Shown: positions 1 to 8,966 of the stretch, one piece after another | Position numbering within the stretch: position 1 is the first letter of the stretch | Layout of the letters: every line of letters begins with the position of its first letter | DNA from: Fictibacillus enclensis | Lineage (GTDB): Bacteria > Bacillota > Bacilli > Bacillales > Fictibacillaceae | Length of the DNA stretch: 64,000 nt | NCBI RefSeq assembly: GCF_001457035.1 | Contig: NZ_KQ758617.1 | Span: 1,302,001 to 1,366,000, forward strand | Reading direction: 5' to 3' | Program-made: the position numbers and the translations under genes | The notes under the pieces: model-generated | Told to the model about the DNA's origin: nothing | Databases searched by the model: none | What the model saw: only the letters and a program-made list of their open reading frames with translations

Positions 1-1
1 T

Positions 2-1810
2 ACGCTGAAAGAGGAAAAAGAACGAGGCATTACGATTGAACCGGGAATCGCCCCTTTTTCGTTAAGTGAAAGTATTTCCGCCGCCATCATCGATGTGCCG
101 GGGCATGAAAGATTTATCCGCCAGATGATTGCCGGTGTCGCCGGAATTGACTTGGTGATCCTTGTCATCGCGGCTGACGAAGGCATCATGCCGCAAACTC
201 TTGAGCACCTTGAAATTTTGCAGTTCCTCGGTGTTACACAAACGGTTTGTGCCGTAACCAAGAGTGATAAAGTCGATCCCGAATGGAGGGAATTGCTGAG
301 AGACGAGATTGAAGGGCTCACAAAAGGGATGGCTCTCGAGGAGATTCCCATTCACTTTGTCGACAGCCTGAGCGGGAAGGGAATCGCATCTTTAAAAAAT
401 CAGCTGGTTCAGCTGGCGAAAACCGTTCCATCAAAAAGCCGTTCCGGTCCGTTCCGGCTGCCTATCGACCAAGCCTTTACCGTTAAAGGACAGGGAACAG
501 TGGTGCGGGGAACAATTGTTGAAGGATCTGTCACGACCGGTGACCTGGTCGCATTGGAGCCGGGGGAGGAACACGTGCGGATTCGGCAGCTGCAGGTACA
601 CAATAAAGTGGTTGAGACGGCCGGTGCCGGCCAGCGAGCAGCCTTGAACCTGGCGGGTGTAAGCAGGGAAGAGCTTAAACGGGGACATGTGCTCGTTTCT
701 CCAGGTCAGTATCCGGTAAGTGACTGTTTGGACGTTCTGCTGAATCTCTCGAAAAACGCAAAAAATTTGAAGCAGCGCCAGCTCATAAAGTTTTACATAG
801 GAACGTCTGAAGTAATGGGGAAAATTGTTTTCTTCGACCGGAATGAAACCAGGGAAAAAGAGAATGAGATCTATTGCCAGGTGAGATTGGTGCAAACGGT
901 AGTTGCCAGAAAAGGCGATCGGTTTATTCTCAGGCGGCCTTCCCCTGAAGAAACCATAGGTGGTGGCGAAATCATCGATCCTATGGGAGGGAAATATCGA
1001 TTTGGCATGTCTACCGTCAATCGTCTAAAGGAAAAAAAGGAAGGAACACCGGTGGAGTGGGCAGCGAGGGAACTAAAACGCAGCGGCGCTTTATCAGAAG
1101 AAGAACTTTACACAGTACTCGGCATGAATGATGATTTTTCAGATACCATAAAAGAGCTACTATTAACCTCTTTCATCACAGAAATTCAAAAGGGTGTTTA
1201 TGCGCTCACTGAAAAAGTGAATGAAATAAAAGAAGCGCTGACCCGTCGTGTAACAGAATACCAACAGAGGCATACTCTTCGCCAGGGGATGGACAAAGCG
1301 GAACTGCTTCACAGCTTCCGGGATGAAAAGGAAGAATTAATGCAGTATGGCCTAAAAGAAGTGCTTGCCGAGGAGGTTCTTGTACAGGAGAACCAGTTTA
1401 TCCGTCATTATTCATTCGCACCCCATGTGCCGGCAGGGTGGGAAAAACGCTTTGAGAAGCTTGAGAAAACAATGCTCAGTCAGGGATTGGAAGCTCAGCC
1501 GTTTAAGGAGCTTTACCAGGAAGGGCAGCTTCCATCTGACCTTTATCAGGAGGTTGTCCGGTTTATGACCAACTCGGATGCCGCTTATAAACTTGATGAT
1601 GACAGGCTGATCCATGCCCTTGTGGTTCATAAACAAATGGAAGTATTGGAGAACACATTCCCTGAATCCTTTTCTGTTCAAGACGCCAAAGTGGTGCTTG
1701 GGGTTTCACGAAAGTTTTTGATACCATATCTCGAACTATTAGACAGGATGGGGTACACCGTACGCGATGAGGGGAAACGACGGTGGAAAAATAAAAAAAC
1801 TCCGAAATAA
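2..1810 (+). CDS. selB: Selenocysteine-specific elongation factor SelB (5' end missing)
   Basis: GTPase that brings Sec-tRNA to in-frame UGA codons marked by a SECIS hairpin. The frame is open from base 2, so the start codon and P-loop lie left of the window. Visible here are the switch region RGITIEPGIAPF, the G3 motif DVPGHE and a G4-like TKSD. An EF-Tu-type domain 2 follows, then a C-terminal half consistent with the winged-helix SECIS-binding domains of SelB. The stop lies inside a terminator shared with convergent selD. Identity is firm from the motifs and from selD and selA next door. Confidence 0.95.
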   Translation, partial: TLKEEKERGITIEPGIAPFSLSESISAAIIDVPGHERFIRQMIAGVAGIDLVILVIAADEGIMPQTLEHLEILQFLGVTQTVCAVTKSDKVDPEWRELLRDEIEGLTKGMALEEIPIHFVDSLSGKGIASLKNQLVQLAKTVPSKSRSGPFRLPIDQAFTVKGQGTVVRGTIVEGSVTTGDLVALEPGEEHVRIRQLQVHNKVVETAGAGQRAALNLAGVSREELKRGHVLVSPGQYPVSDCLDVLLNLSKNAKNLKQRQLIKFYIGTSEVMGKIVFFDRNETREKENEIYCQVRLVQTVVARKGDRFILRRPSPEETIGGGEIIDPMGGKYRFGMSTVNRLKEKKEGTPVEWAARELKRSGALSEEELYTVLGMNDDFSDTIKELLLTSFITEIQKGVYALTEKVNEIKEALTRRVTEYQQRHTLRQGMDKAELLHSFRDEKEELMQYGLKEVLAEEVLVQENQFIRHYSFAPHVPAGWEKRFEKLEKTMLSQGLEAQPFKELYQEGQLPSDLYQEVVRFMTNSDAAYKLDDDRLIHALVVHKQMEVLENTFPESFSVQDAKVVLGVSRKFLIPYLELLDRMGYTVRDEGKRRWKNKKTPK

Positions 1811-1822
1811 CGGAGTTTTTTT
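1793..1822. terminator. Bidirectional terminator between selB and selD
   Basis: Stem ACTCCG/CGGAGT with loop AAATAA, an A-run before it and a T-run after it, so it can serve both convergent genes. It overlaps the selB stop codon and abuts the selD stop. Confidence 0.85.
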
Positions 1823-2879
1823 AGTAAATGACATGAATCAGTTTTTCGCTGCGTTCGGATACCGTTCCGATTTTGGCGGCATGAACCACGCCGGCTCTGT
1901 GAAGATCAGCGAGACAGTCATCCGCTTCCTTTGCAGGTATGCTGATCAGTAGCCCGCCTGATGTAACGGCATCACATAAGATCCATTGATCACTTTCCTG
2001 CAAATCGCTGTGATAGGTGATCACATCTTTTATCCACCGGTGATTTGCTTTGGTTCCCCCGGGAACCACGCCATCATGAGCGAGCTCTTTTGTTCCCTCT
2101 ACGACCGGAACAGCAGAATACGTGATGTTCATTGAAACCTTCTGACTGCCTTTGGCCATTTCGCTTGCATGCCCGAGCAGCCCGAATCCTGTAACATCTG
2201 TCACGGCATTTGGATGATAAGAACCCAAGGTTTCGGCCGCTTTTTTGTTAAGACTGGCCATGATTTCAGAAACCTCTTGAATTTGTGCGTCATTCAACCG
2301 TCCCTGTTTAATGGCGGTCGTCTGAATACCAATGCCAATGGGCTTGGTCAAAATAAGCACATCACCGGGCCTGGCGCCGACATTTTTGTAAATGCGGTCA
2401 GGATGGACAAATCCTGTAACGGAGAGTCCGAATTTCGGCTCCTGGTCGTCAATGGAATGTCCCCCGACGAGGGCTGCACCTGATTCTTTTACCTTATCGG
2501 CAGCGCCTTTCATGATTTGAGCCAACACGTCATGTCCAAGTTTCTTTAATGGAAACCCGACAATATTAAGAACGGTCTTTGGCGTGCCGCCCATCGCATA
2601 TACATCACTTAACGAATTGGCAGCCGCGATTTGGCCAAACATATAAGGATCATCGACGATTGGAGTAAAGAAGTCCACCGTCTGGATCAAAGCAAGTTCA
2701 TCGCTTACTTTATAAACCCCGGCATCATCGGATGTTTCGAGTCCCACGATCAGGTTGGGATCCGGTTCTCTTTCTGGTAAATGACACAAAACTTGTGCCA
2801 GGTCCTCTGGACCAATTTTACAGCCTCAGCCGCCTTTTGTGGAAAGCTGGGTTAATCGAATTTTATCCTGGCTTGTCAT
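1821..2879 (-). CDS. selD: Selenide, water dikinase SelD, selenoprotein with in-frame TGA (Sec18)
   Basis: Makes selenophosphate, the selenium donor used by SelA. Read from the ATG at 2879, behind an AGGGGGTG ribosome site, the protein begins MTSQDKIRLTQLSTKGG, then TGA at 2826-2828, then GCKIGPEDLAQ. The TGA falls where E. coli SelD has catalytic Cys17 in its GAGCGCK motif, so it is read as selenocysteine (residue 18). The conserved DDAGVYK, GGHSIDD and TDVTGFGLLGH motifs follow. A standard gene caller would start at 2789 and lose 30 residues including the active site. The total of 352 residues is normal for the family. A hairpin just after the TGA is a candidate bacterial SECIS. Confidence 0.95.
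2801..2813 (-). promoter_or_regulatory. Candidate SECIS hairpin in selD mRNA
   Basis: The hairpin GGTCC-AGA-GGACC starts 12 nt after the TGA. The apical loop, about 17 nt after the TGA, carries a G among its first two bases. This fits the loose bacterial SECIS rule (loop roughly 16-37 nt after UGA, a G near the loop start). An alternative pairing, CCAG-AGGAC-CTGG, fits too. Function is inferred. Confidence 0.6.
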
Positions 2880-2986
2880 GTGCTGCACCCCCTTAACAAT
2901 TAGTATAATCATTTTTGGGCGAAAGTGCGAAACACTTGACCTGAGGAAAAATTACAATGATGTATAAATGAAAGGAAGTAAGCTCT

Positions 2987-4366
2987 ATGGAAGAGTTACG
3001 ATTACTGCCTTCTGTTCATGCCGTTTTGCAACAGAACGATTGGGAAGGCGGGGAAAAGGGCATTCCCGCTTCTGTTATAAAAAAATGGGTGCAAGAAGAA
3101 TTAGATGTCCTGCGCCTTTCCTTGATGAATGGAAGTTATAAGGAAGGTTGGGAGAGGAAACGTTTTTTGGCTGCTGTAAGTGCTGGTGTCCGTAAAAAGA
3201 TGGAGATCAATGGGGCTTATACTTTAAAAAAAGTTGTTAATGCAACAGGGGTAGTCCTACATACAAATCTTGGACGGGCACGCTTAAGTTCGGCTGCAGT
3301 GGCACATGTGCTTGAGGCTGCCTCTTCTTATACCAATTTGGAATACAGCCTTGAACAAGGAACACGCGGATCGCGCCATGACATTATCGAGAATCAAATT
3401 TGCGATATTACAGGCTGTGAGGCGGCGATGGTGGTCAACAATAATGCGGCTGCTGTATATATGGTTTTATCGGCATTGGCCAAACAAAAAAAAGTAATCG
3501 TTTCGAGGGGAGAACTGGTGGAGATCGGCGGTTCCTTTCGCATTTCTTCCATTATGGAAGAAAGCGGTGCAATTTTGAAAGAGGTGGGAACAACTAACCG
3601 GACACACCTTCATGATTACGCTTCAGCGATCGATGAGGAAACGGCCATACTGATGAAAGTACATACAAGCAACTTTAAGATTACAGGATTTACCAAAACA
3701 GTTTTCTCACAGGAACTGCTTGCTTTAAAAGAACAGCACCCAGAGCTGATCGTATACGAAGACCTGGGCAGCGGTTCATTATTTCCTTTTGCCCGATACG
3801 GAATTGGAGAAGAGCCAGAAATAAAAAGAAGTATAGCTGCTGGGCTTGATCTTATTTCGTTCTCCGGGGACAAACTGATCGGGGGACCGCAGGCAGGCAT
3901 CATTGCAGGGAAGAGTAAATGGATCAATCAACTTAAGAAACATCAGCTGGCAAGGGTGCTTCGTGTCGACAAACTGACATTGGCGGCCCTTGAAGCCACC
4001 CTGCTTTCCTACCACCAGGAAGAGGCGGCCAGAGAAATTCCTGTTATTCGCGACATAATTAGGGCAGAAGAAGAAATAAGGGTTCAAGCGGAACGGATTA
4101 AAGAGAAGCTCGAATCAGTGTATGAATGCCATATCAGGAAGGGACATTCCATGGTAGGCGGAGGAACAATGGCTGCCGTTGTGCTGCCCACCTATATTAT
4201 AGAAGTAACTCATCCCGCTTTCTCTGCTCCCGAGCTTTCAAGGAGGCTTAGGGAACAATCTGTACCAGTGATTGTCACCGTCAAAAATGACTGTTGCCAC
4301 ATCGATCCAAGGACCGTAGATGAAGCGGATGAGGCTGCACTGCTTTCTGCTTTTTTTTCCCTTTAA
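2987..4366 (+). CDS. selA: L-seryl-tRNA(Sec) selenium transferase SelA
   Basis: PLP enzyme converting Ser-tRNA(Sec) to Sec-tRNA(Sec) with selenophosphate. At 459 residues it has normal length. Seen: the N-terminal LPSVHAVL segment, NATGVVLHTNLGRA, and the PLP-lysine region SFSGDKLIGGPQAGII. The ATG follows AAAGGAAG. It runs in the same direction as selB but is separated from it by the oppositely oriented selD, unlike the common adjacent selA-selB layout. selC (the Sec tRNA gene) was not found in the window. Confidence 0.97.
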   Translation: MEELRLLPSVHAVLQQNDWEGGEKGIPASVIKKWVQEELDVLRLSLMNGSYKEGWERKRFLAAVSAGVRKKMEINGAYTLKKVVNATGVVLHTNLGRARLSSAAVAHVLEAASSYTNLEYSLEQGTRGSRHDIIENQICDITGCEAAMVVNNNAAAVYMVLSALAKQKKVIVSRGELVEIGGSFRISSIMEESGAILKEVGTTNRTHLHDYASAIDEETAILMKVHTSNFKITGFTKTVFSQELLALKEQHPELIVYEDLGSGSLFPFARYGIGEEPEIKRSIAAGLDLISFSGDKLIGGPQAGIIAGKSKWINQLKKHQLARVLRVDKLTLAALEATLLSYHQEEAAREIPVIRDIIRAEEEIRVQAERIKEKLESVYECHIRKGHSMVGGGTMAAVVLPTYIIEVTHPAFSAPELSRRLREQSVPVIVTVKNDCCHIDPRTVDEADEAALLSAFFSL

Positions 4367-4391
4367 AAAAAGCCAGCTTTTTGGCTGGCTT
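4365..4391 (-). terminator. Terminator after sspP
   Basis: On the minus strand AAGCCAG pairs with CTGGCTT around an 8-nt loop, followed by a T-run (the A-run at 4365-4371 on plus). It lies between the convergent selA and sspP and may also slow selA transcription, though the plus-strand T-tract is weak. Confidence 0.75.
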
Positions 4392-4530
4392 ACATTTTTC
4401 CGCCGTGATTTTGGCGCGTATGATTTCGGTTTTTCACTTTCTTTGAACCGCTTAACGGTTCCGGCTGCCCGGGGTTTTCACCTTTCGGGGCATTTTTTCG
4501 AATATCTTTAAACCGGTTGTGCTCTGTCAT
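4390..4530 (-). CDS. sspP: Small acid-soluble spore protein P
   Basis: A 46-residue, very basic, Lys/Asn/Pro-rich protein containing [19 protein letters not shown] and [14 protein letters not shown], closely like B. subtilis SspP (CotL) as I remember it. SspP is a minor spore-core protein made late in the forespore. The ATG at 4530 follows GGAGGT. In B. subtilis sspO and sspP form one operon; here a gene on the opposite strand lies between them. Confidence 0.92.
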   Translation of the reverse strand: MTEHNRFKDIRKNAPKGENPGQPEPLSGSKKVKNRNHTRQNHGGKM

Positions 4531-4607
4531 AGGTGACCTCCGAAATTGAATAATTTTCCGCTTGTTTTGGCATAGTAAAGGCATCTCAATCAAAAAGGAG
4601 AACGACA

Positions 4608-4862
4608 ATGCCGTATCATAAAGACAAGCAACAAGCGTTTCAGGATGCAGAAAAAGGGTATTCGCAGGCCGTTGAAGCCCATCAGCTGATTCAGTCAGAT
4701 GCTGAGGACTATGGCACAAGGGTTAAAGAACTGAGAAAAGAGGCAGAGGAAGCTCTGCAGCAGATCGATAATGCACTTGAAGTGTCTTCCGAACATCAAA
4801 GACAGCAGCTTGAGCAATACCGTGCGCAGCTTCAGGGCTACATAAACCAGTACCCGAATTAA
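4608..4862 (+). CDS. Small charged helical protein, possibly DUF2524-like
   Basis: 84 residues, rich in Gln, Glu and Ala, with heptad-like helix throughout and no membrane segment or cysteines. The ATG follows AAAAGGAGAACGACA, a good ribosome site. The C-terminal stretch [17 protein letters not shown] resembles YtzC/DUF2524 proteins of Bacillus from memory, but the match is weak. It sits between sspP and sspO on the opposite strand, and its stop overlaps the sspO stop. A spore role is only suggested by position. Confidence 0.7.
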   Translation: MPYHKDKQQAFQDAEKGYSQAVEAHQLIQSDAEDYGTRVKELRKEAEEALQQIDNALEVSSEHQRQQLEQYRAQLQGYINQYPN

Positions 4863-5035
4863 TGACGTTTTTTCGTCTTCTTATTGTTTTGCTTTTGGGC
4901 TTCGGTTAACGGTTCATTCTGTGCCTGCAGCTGTTCATTGCCGAACTCTGTATCATAACCAGCACCGCCGCCTTGTGCTTTTGCTGCGTTCATGCCCGGA
5001 CGGACATGATTGGCTTTTCCTTTAGGCTTGGACAT
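4859..5035 (-). CDS. sspO: Small acid-soluble spore protein O
   Basis: 58 residues. It starts [20 protein letters not shown], contains [10 protein letters not shown] and ends with the basic tail [16 protein letters not shown]. The KANHV-GMN-AK-QG-GAGY and [11 protein letters not shown] signatures match B. subtilis SspO (CotK). The ATG at 5035 follows GGGGGTGG. It lies upstream of citB, as in B. subtilis. Confidence 0.92.
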   Translation of the reverse strand: MSKPKGKANHVRPGMNAAKAQGGGAGYDTEFGNEQLQAQNEPLTEAQKQNNKKTKKRH

Positions 5036-5077
5036 TTGTATTCCACCCCCTTGTCTGTTAGTCTGCGCAGTAGCACG

Positions 5078-5112
5078 AAAAAAAGCACTCCCTATTTCTG
5101 GAGTGCTTTTTT
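5078..5112. terminator. Bidirectional terminator
   Basis: Stem GCACTCC/GGAGTGC with flanking A- and T-runs. It lies downstream of the minus-strand DUF378 gene and upstream of sspO, so it insulates sspO. Confidence 0.85.
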
Positions 5113-5128
5113 AAAAGTGGTAATTCAA

Positions 5129-5320
5129 CTATTTTTTCCTGAACCAGTCGATCAGGAGCCAGATTCCGCTCAAACCTACGAGGACATAAATGACCTGCTC
5201 GGTCGTGGAACCGCTTCCAAAAATAGCGCTGACTACATTAGTATCAAATAATCCGATTAATCCCCAGTTCAATGCTCCGATAATCGCAAGCAATGTGGCC
5301 AAATGTTTTAAGATCGCCAT
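5129..5320 (-). CDS. DUF378 family small membrane protein (YuzA-like)
   Basis: 63 residues with two predicted membrane helices: LATLLAIIGALNWGLIGLF and VIYVLVGLSGIWLLIDWF. The ALNWGLIGLF signature is typical of DUF378. No biochemical role is known to me for this family. The ATG at 5320 follows GAAAGGAGTG. It is transcribed divergently from citB. Confidence 0.9.
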   Translation of the reverse strand: MAILKHLATLLAIIGALNWGLIGLFDTNVVSAIFGSGSTTEQVIYVLVGLSGIWLLIDWFRKK

Positions 5321-5400
5321 GCCGTCGACACTCCTTTCTTTTTCATATTGAAGTCTTTATATCATACGAAGACCTAACGGTTTGGTGATTATTTAACCTT

Positions 5401-5415
5401 ATAAGATTTACTTAT
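5401..5415. promoter_or_regulatory. CcpC operator (dyad) upstream of citB
   Basis: ATAA-N7-TTAT, the CcpC dyad consensus, is centred at 5408, which is -66 from the start site inferred from the promoter below. A half-site TTAT lies at 5444-5447 (about -28). The B. subtilis citB promoter has a dyad near -66 and a repeat of its downstream arm near -27. CcpC is a citrate-responsive LysR-type repressor. Confidence 0.75.
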
Positions 5416-5438
5416 ATTGTTTAATAACTTTTCTGTAC

Positions 5439-5467
5439 TTTACTTATTGAAAGCACTTTCGTATGAT
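5439..5467 (+). promoter_or_regulatory. SigA-type promoter of citB
   Basis: TTTACT (5439-5444), 17-bp spacer, TATGAT (5462-5467); predicted start near 5474. The spacer holds the palindrome GAAAGCACTTTC, a degenerate cre-like sequence. The CcpC half-site overlaps the -35/spacer junction, as expected for repression. Confidence 0.7.
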
Positions 5468-5595
5468 AAGAAAGGGAAATGATTGTAGAAGAGATAGACC
5501 GAATTTTGCAGGGGATTTAGCAATTTTTCGACAATTTTTCTCTGAATTAGTGTATGATGGGTATGATGGTTTTTTTGAAGGAGGAGAGTGGAGTA

Positions 5596-8328
5596 ATGAG
5601 TAAACAACAAAATGATGTTTTCAAGGCGCGTTCATCATTCAGCGTCAATGGAAAAACCTACAACTATTATCGTCTAAAGGCACTCGAAGAAGCGGGTGTG
5701 GGCAAAGTTTCCAAATTGCCTTATTCCATTAAAATCTTGCTTGAGTCTGTCTTGCGTCAATATGACGGCCGAGTAATTTTGAAAGAACATATTGAGAACC
5801 TCTCTAAATGGGGAACTGCAGACGTAAAAAATATCGATGTTCCTTTCAAACCGTCCCGCGTTATCCTGCAGGACTTTACAGGTGTTCCGGCAGTGGTTGA
5901 CTTGGCTTCCCTAAGAAAAGCCATGAAAGATATGGGTGGAGACCCTGCACAAATCAATCCTGATATTCCGGTTGACCTTGTCGTTGACCACTCTGTCCAA
6001 GTTGATAAATTTGGTACAGCTGACTCTTTAAATGTAAACATGAATCTTGAATTTGAACGAAACGAAGAACGTTACAAGCTGCTCAGCTGGGCACAATCCG
6101 CGTTTGACAACTACCGTGCGGTTCCACCTGCAACAGGAATCGTTCACCAGGTAAACCTTGAGTATCTTGCATCCGTGGTTCAAAGCCATGAAATTGACGG
6201 AGAACTTGAAGCCTTCCCTGATTCATTGGTAGGAACTGATTCCCATACGACCATGATCAACGGTCTTGGCGTACTTGGATGGGGTGTTGGTGGAATCGAG
6301 GCGGAAGCTGGAATGCTCGGACAGCCGTCTTATTTCCCTGTGCCTGAAGTTATTGGTGTAAAGCTTGTTGGTGAACTTCCTGACGGCGCAACTGCTACTG
6401 ACCTTGCGCTTAAAGTTACCCAAGTGCTTCGTGAGAAAAAAGTAGTTGGCAAGTTTGTTGAATTCTTTGGTCCTGGACTTGCGGAAATGCCTTTGGCTGA
6501 CCGTGCGACCATCTCCAACATGGCTCCTGAATATGGTGCTACTTGCGGATTCTTCCCGGTTGATGAAGAGGCGCTTAACTATCTTCGCCTGACTGGAAGA
6601 ACTGAAGATCAAATCAAGCTTGTTGAAGAATACAGCAAAGCGAACGGCTTGTTCTACACTGCAGGTCTTTCTGAAGATCCAATTTTCACTGACGTGGTGG
6701 AAATCGATCTTGCTCAAATCGAGTCCAACCTTTCCGGACCAAAACGTCCACAAGATTTGATTCCTCTTTCTAAAATGAAAGAAGCCTTCAATAAAGCGCT
6801 TGTTTCTCCACAAGGAAATGCAGGCTTTGGCCTGACTGAAAAGGAAATCAATAAAGAAGCAACCATTAAGCATCCAAACGGCGAAAAATCCGTGATGAAA
6901 ACCGGAGCTGTTGCGATTGCGGCGATCACAAGCTGTACCAATACTTCCAACCCTTATGTAATGCTTGGTGCTGGTCTTTTGGCGAAAAAAGCGGTTGAAA
7001 AAGGATTAAAAGTACCTGGATATGTGAAAACTTCACTTGCTCCAGGATCCAAAGTTGTTACAGGATACCTTGAAAATGCAGGACTTATGCCTTACCTGGA
7101 TCAACTTGGCTTCAACCTTGTTGGATACGGCTGTACGACTTGTATCGGTAACTCCGGTCCTTTGTCACTTGAAGTAGAACAAGCGATTGCCAAGAATGAC
7201 CTAACCGTCACTTCTGTACTTTCAGGTAACCGTAACTTTGAAGGACGTATTCACCCGCTAGTGAAAGCAAACTACCTGGCTTCTCCGCCGCTCGTTGTTG
7301 CATATGCGCTTGCAGGAACAGTTGATATTGACCTGCAAACGGATTCCTTTGGAAAAGACAGCGAAGGCAATGATGTTTACTTCAAAGACATCTGGCCATC
7401 TTCTGCAGAAATTAAAGAAGCAATGAGCCAGGCGGTAACTCCTGAATTGTTCAAAAAGGAATACGAAGATGTATTCGATGAGAATGCACGCTGGAACGCA
7501 TTAAAAACAACTGGAGATAAGCTTTACAGCTGGGATGACAATTCCACTTACATCCAGAACCCGCCGTTCTTCGAAAATCTTTCTGCGGAACTTAAAGAAA
7601 TTCAGCCGCTTAAAGACCTTCGCCTGATTGCGAAATTCGGAGATTCTGTTACTACTGACCACATTTCACCGGCTGGAGCAATTGCCAAAGATTCTCCTGC
7701 AGGGAAATACTTGATCAGAAATGGTGTAGAACCACGTGAATTCAACTCATACGGTTCCCGCCGAGGAAACCATGAAGTCATGATGCGCGGTACGTTTGCG
7801 AACATCCGTATCCGTAACCAGATCGCTCCTGGAACTGAAGGCGGATGGACAACATACTGGCCGAATGAAGAAGTCATGAGCATCTATAAAGCAGCAATGA
7901 AATACAAAGAAAACAATACTGGCTTGATGGTCATTGCCGGTAAGGACTATGGAATGGGAAGCTCCCGTGACTGGGCAGCTAAAGGTACAAACCTTCTTGG
8001 AATCCAAACCGTTCTTGCTGAAAGCTTTGAGCGTATTCACCGCAGCAACCTTGTACTGATGGGCGTTCTTCCATTGCAGTTTAAAGAAGGCGAAAACGCT
8101 GAAACGTATGGTCTGACTGGAAAAGAATCTTTCACTGTACAAGTGGACGAAAATGTGAAACCTCGTGACGTCGTTAAAGTTACAGCAGTATCCGAGGATG
8201 GCACAAAAACTGAATTTGATGTGGTTGCCCGTTTTGACAGTGAAGTGGAGATCGATTACTATCGCCATGGAGGAATTCTTCCAATGGTTCTCCGCAACAA
8301 GATTGCCAACAAGCAGCCACAAAGCTAA
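5596..8328 (+). CDS. citB: Aconitate hydratase
   Basis: TCA-cycle enzyme converting citrate to isocitrate with a [4Fe-4S] cluster; in Bacillus the apo form also binds RNA. 910 residues, the usual length of bacterial AcnA. Seen: [40 protein letters not shown] with the first cluster Cys, [12 protein letters not shown] with the other two, and the C-terminal swivel domain with [18 protein letters not shown] chose the ATG at 5596 (MSKQQNDVF) behind GGAGGAG; the frame continues upstream to another ATG at 5554 without a ribosome site. A terminator follows closely. Confidence 0.98.
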   Translation: MSKQQNDVFKARSSFSVNGKTYNYYRLKALEEAGVGKVSKLPYSIKILLESVLRQYDGRVILKEHIENLSKWGTADVKNIDVPFKPSRVILQDFTGVPAVVDLASLRKAMKDMGGDPAQINPDIPVDLVVDHSVQVDKFGTADSLNVNMNLEFERNEERYKLLSWAQSAFDNYRAVPPATGIVHQVNLEYLASVVQSHEIDGELEAFPDSLVGTDSHTTMINGLGVLGWGVGGIEAEAGMLGQPSYFPVPEVIGVKLVGELPDGATATDLALKVTQVLREKKVVGKFVEFFGPGLAEMPLADRATISNMAPEYGATCGFFPVDEEALNYLRLTGRTEDQIKLVEEYSKANGLFYTAGLSEDPIFTDVVEIDLAQIESNLSGPKRPQDLIPLSKMKEAFNKALVSPQGNAGFGLTEKEINKEATIKHPNGEKSVMKTGAVAIAAITSCTNTSNPYVMLGAGLLAKKAVEKGLKVPGYVKTSLAPGSKVVTGYLENAGLMPYLDQLGFNLVGYGCTTCIGNSGPLSLEVEQAIAKNDLTVTSVLSGNRNFEGRIHPLVKANYLASPPLVVAYALAGTVDIDLQTDSFGKDSEGNDVYFKDIWPSSAEIKEAMSQAVTPELFKKEYEDVFDENARWNALKTTGDKLYSWDDNSTYIQNPPFFENLSAELKEIQPLKDLRLIAKFGDSVTTDHISPAGAIAKDSPAGKYLIRNGVEPREFNSYGSRRGNHEVMMRGTFANIRIRNQIAPGTEGGWTTYWPNEEVMSIYKAAMKYKENNTGLMVIAGKDYGMGSSRDWAAKGTNLLGIQTVLAESFERIHRSNLVLMGVLPLQFKEGENAETYGLTGKESFTVQVDENVKPRDVVKVTAVSEDGTKTEFDVVARFDSEVEIDYYRHGGILPMVLRNKIANKQPQS

Positions 8329-8336
8329 TAAACGAA

Positions 8337-8364
8337 GCTCTCCATTTTGGAGGGCTTTTTTTTT
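8337..8364 (+). terminator. citB terminator
   Basis: Stem GCTCTCCA/TGGAGGGC (one G-T pair) followed by nine T residues, 10 bases after the citB stop. Confidence 0.88.
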
Positions 8365-8447
8365 GCTTATTTTTCTGAACATTTGAATAAAAAATCGCCA
8401 TTCTGTCAAGAGTAATAACAAACCAATCAGGAAGAAGGAATGTAAGA

Positions 8448-8576
8448 GTGAGAAAAAGCAGACATGCCTCGTTTAAAGACTTGGTGTTGGAAAATAAACG
8501 CGAGTTATTGAGCAATCAGGATGAAATGGAAAGAATTGAAAAAAAGCTGGAAGAAAGACATACAAGAAGAGCCTAA
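8448..8576 (+). CDS. FbpB-family small basic protein
   Basis: 42 residues, highly charged: RKSRHASFKDLVLENKRELL followed by a helical MERIEKKLEERH segment. It resembles the FbpB family of Fur-regulated small basic proteins; in B. subtilis FbpB works with the small RNA FsrA in iron-sparing repression of iron-enzyme mRNAs. The start is GTG behind GAAGAAGGAA; the nearby ATG at 8440 runs straight into TAA. I saw no Fur box upstream. Its place next to citB, an iron-sulfur enzyme gene, fits but does not prove an iron-sparing role. Confidence 0.75.
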   Translation: MRKSRHASFKDLVLENKRELLSNQDEMERIEKKLEERHTRRA

Positions 8577-8577
8577 A

Positions 8578-8607
8578 AGAGACAGGAAGTACCTGTTTCT
8601 TTTTTTG
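8578..8607 (+). terminator. Terminator after the FbpB-like gene
   Basis: Stem GAGACAGG/CCTGTTTC with a 5-nt loop and a run of eight T residues, immediately after the stop codon. Confidence 0.82.
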
Positions 8608-8688
8608 ATTTGCGGGAAAAGCTAGAAAGGAGCTTGCCGGCAGGATTGATACCCAGCAAGCCCAAAGCCCTTTAAGGAGGTTGAAGCA

Positions 8689-8829
8689 ATGAGCAACCCA
8701 AAAAGACATCCTCAGGCGTTCGTGCCGAGCCACCTAGGCACACAGCCTCGGGTAGGGAAAGGCAACAAGGGGAAGCAAATGGCCAATAAAGGCAACGAGC
8801 ATCCCGATTATGTACCCCCAAAGGGATAA
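8689..8829 (+). CDS. sspN: Small acid-soluble spore protein N
   Basis: 46 residues, Lys/Asn/Gly/Pro rich: PKRHPQAFVPSHLGTQPR then GKGNKGKQMANKG. The HLGTQPR and GNKGKQM motifs are characteristic of SspN, a minor forespore protein. The ATG follows AAGGAGG. In B. subtilis sspN and tlp form an operon; here an extra gene of unknown function lies between them, so tlp is 712 bases further on. Confidence 0.92.
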   Translation: MSNPKRHPQAFVPSHLGTQPRVGKGNKGKQMANKGNEHPDYVPPKG

Positions 8830-8841
8830 CTTTTATACCAT

Positions 8842-8875
8842 GCCATTTTGCTTATCGAGCAAAGTGGCTTTTTTT
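8842..8875 (+). terminator. sspN terminator
   Basis: 11-bp stem GCCATTTTGCT/AGCAAAGTGGC (one G-T pair), loop TATCG, then seven T residues. Confidence 0.88.
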
Positions 8876-8966
8876 GTCCCATTTTCTGCTTGTTATGTTT
8901 ACTACCACCATATAAATCGACAAAAAGCGAATAATTGTATATAGAGGAGAAATAGGAGGGGTAGGG

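Noticed and set aside
1821-2789. selD as a truncated gene or pseudogene
   Set aside because: The upstream sequence continues in frame through one TGA at the catalytic position and a sel cluster is present, so selenocysteine decoding explains it.
6223-6873. 216-codon open frame on the minus strand inside citB
   Set aside because: It lies entirely inside the well-conserved aconitase gene, has no ribosome site and resembles nothing; a shadow frame.
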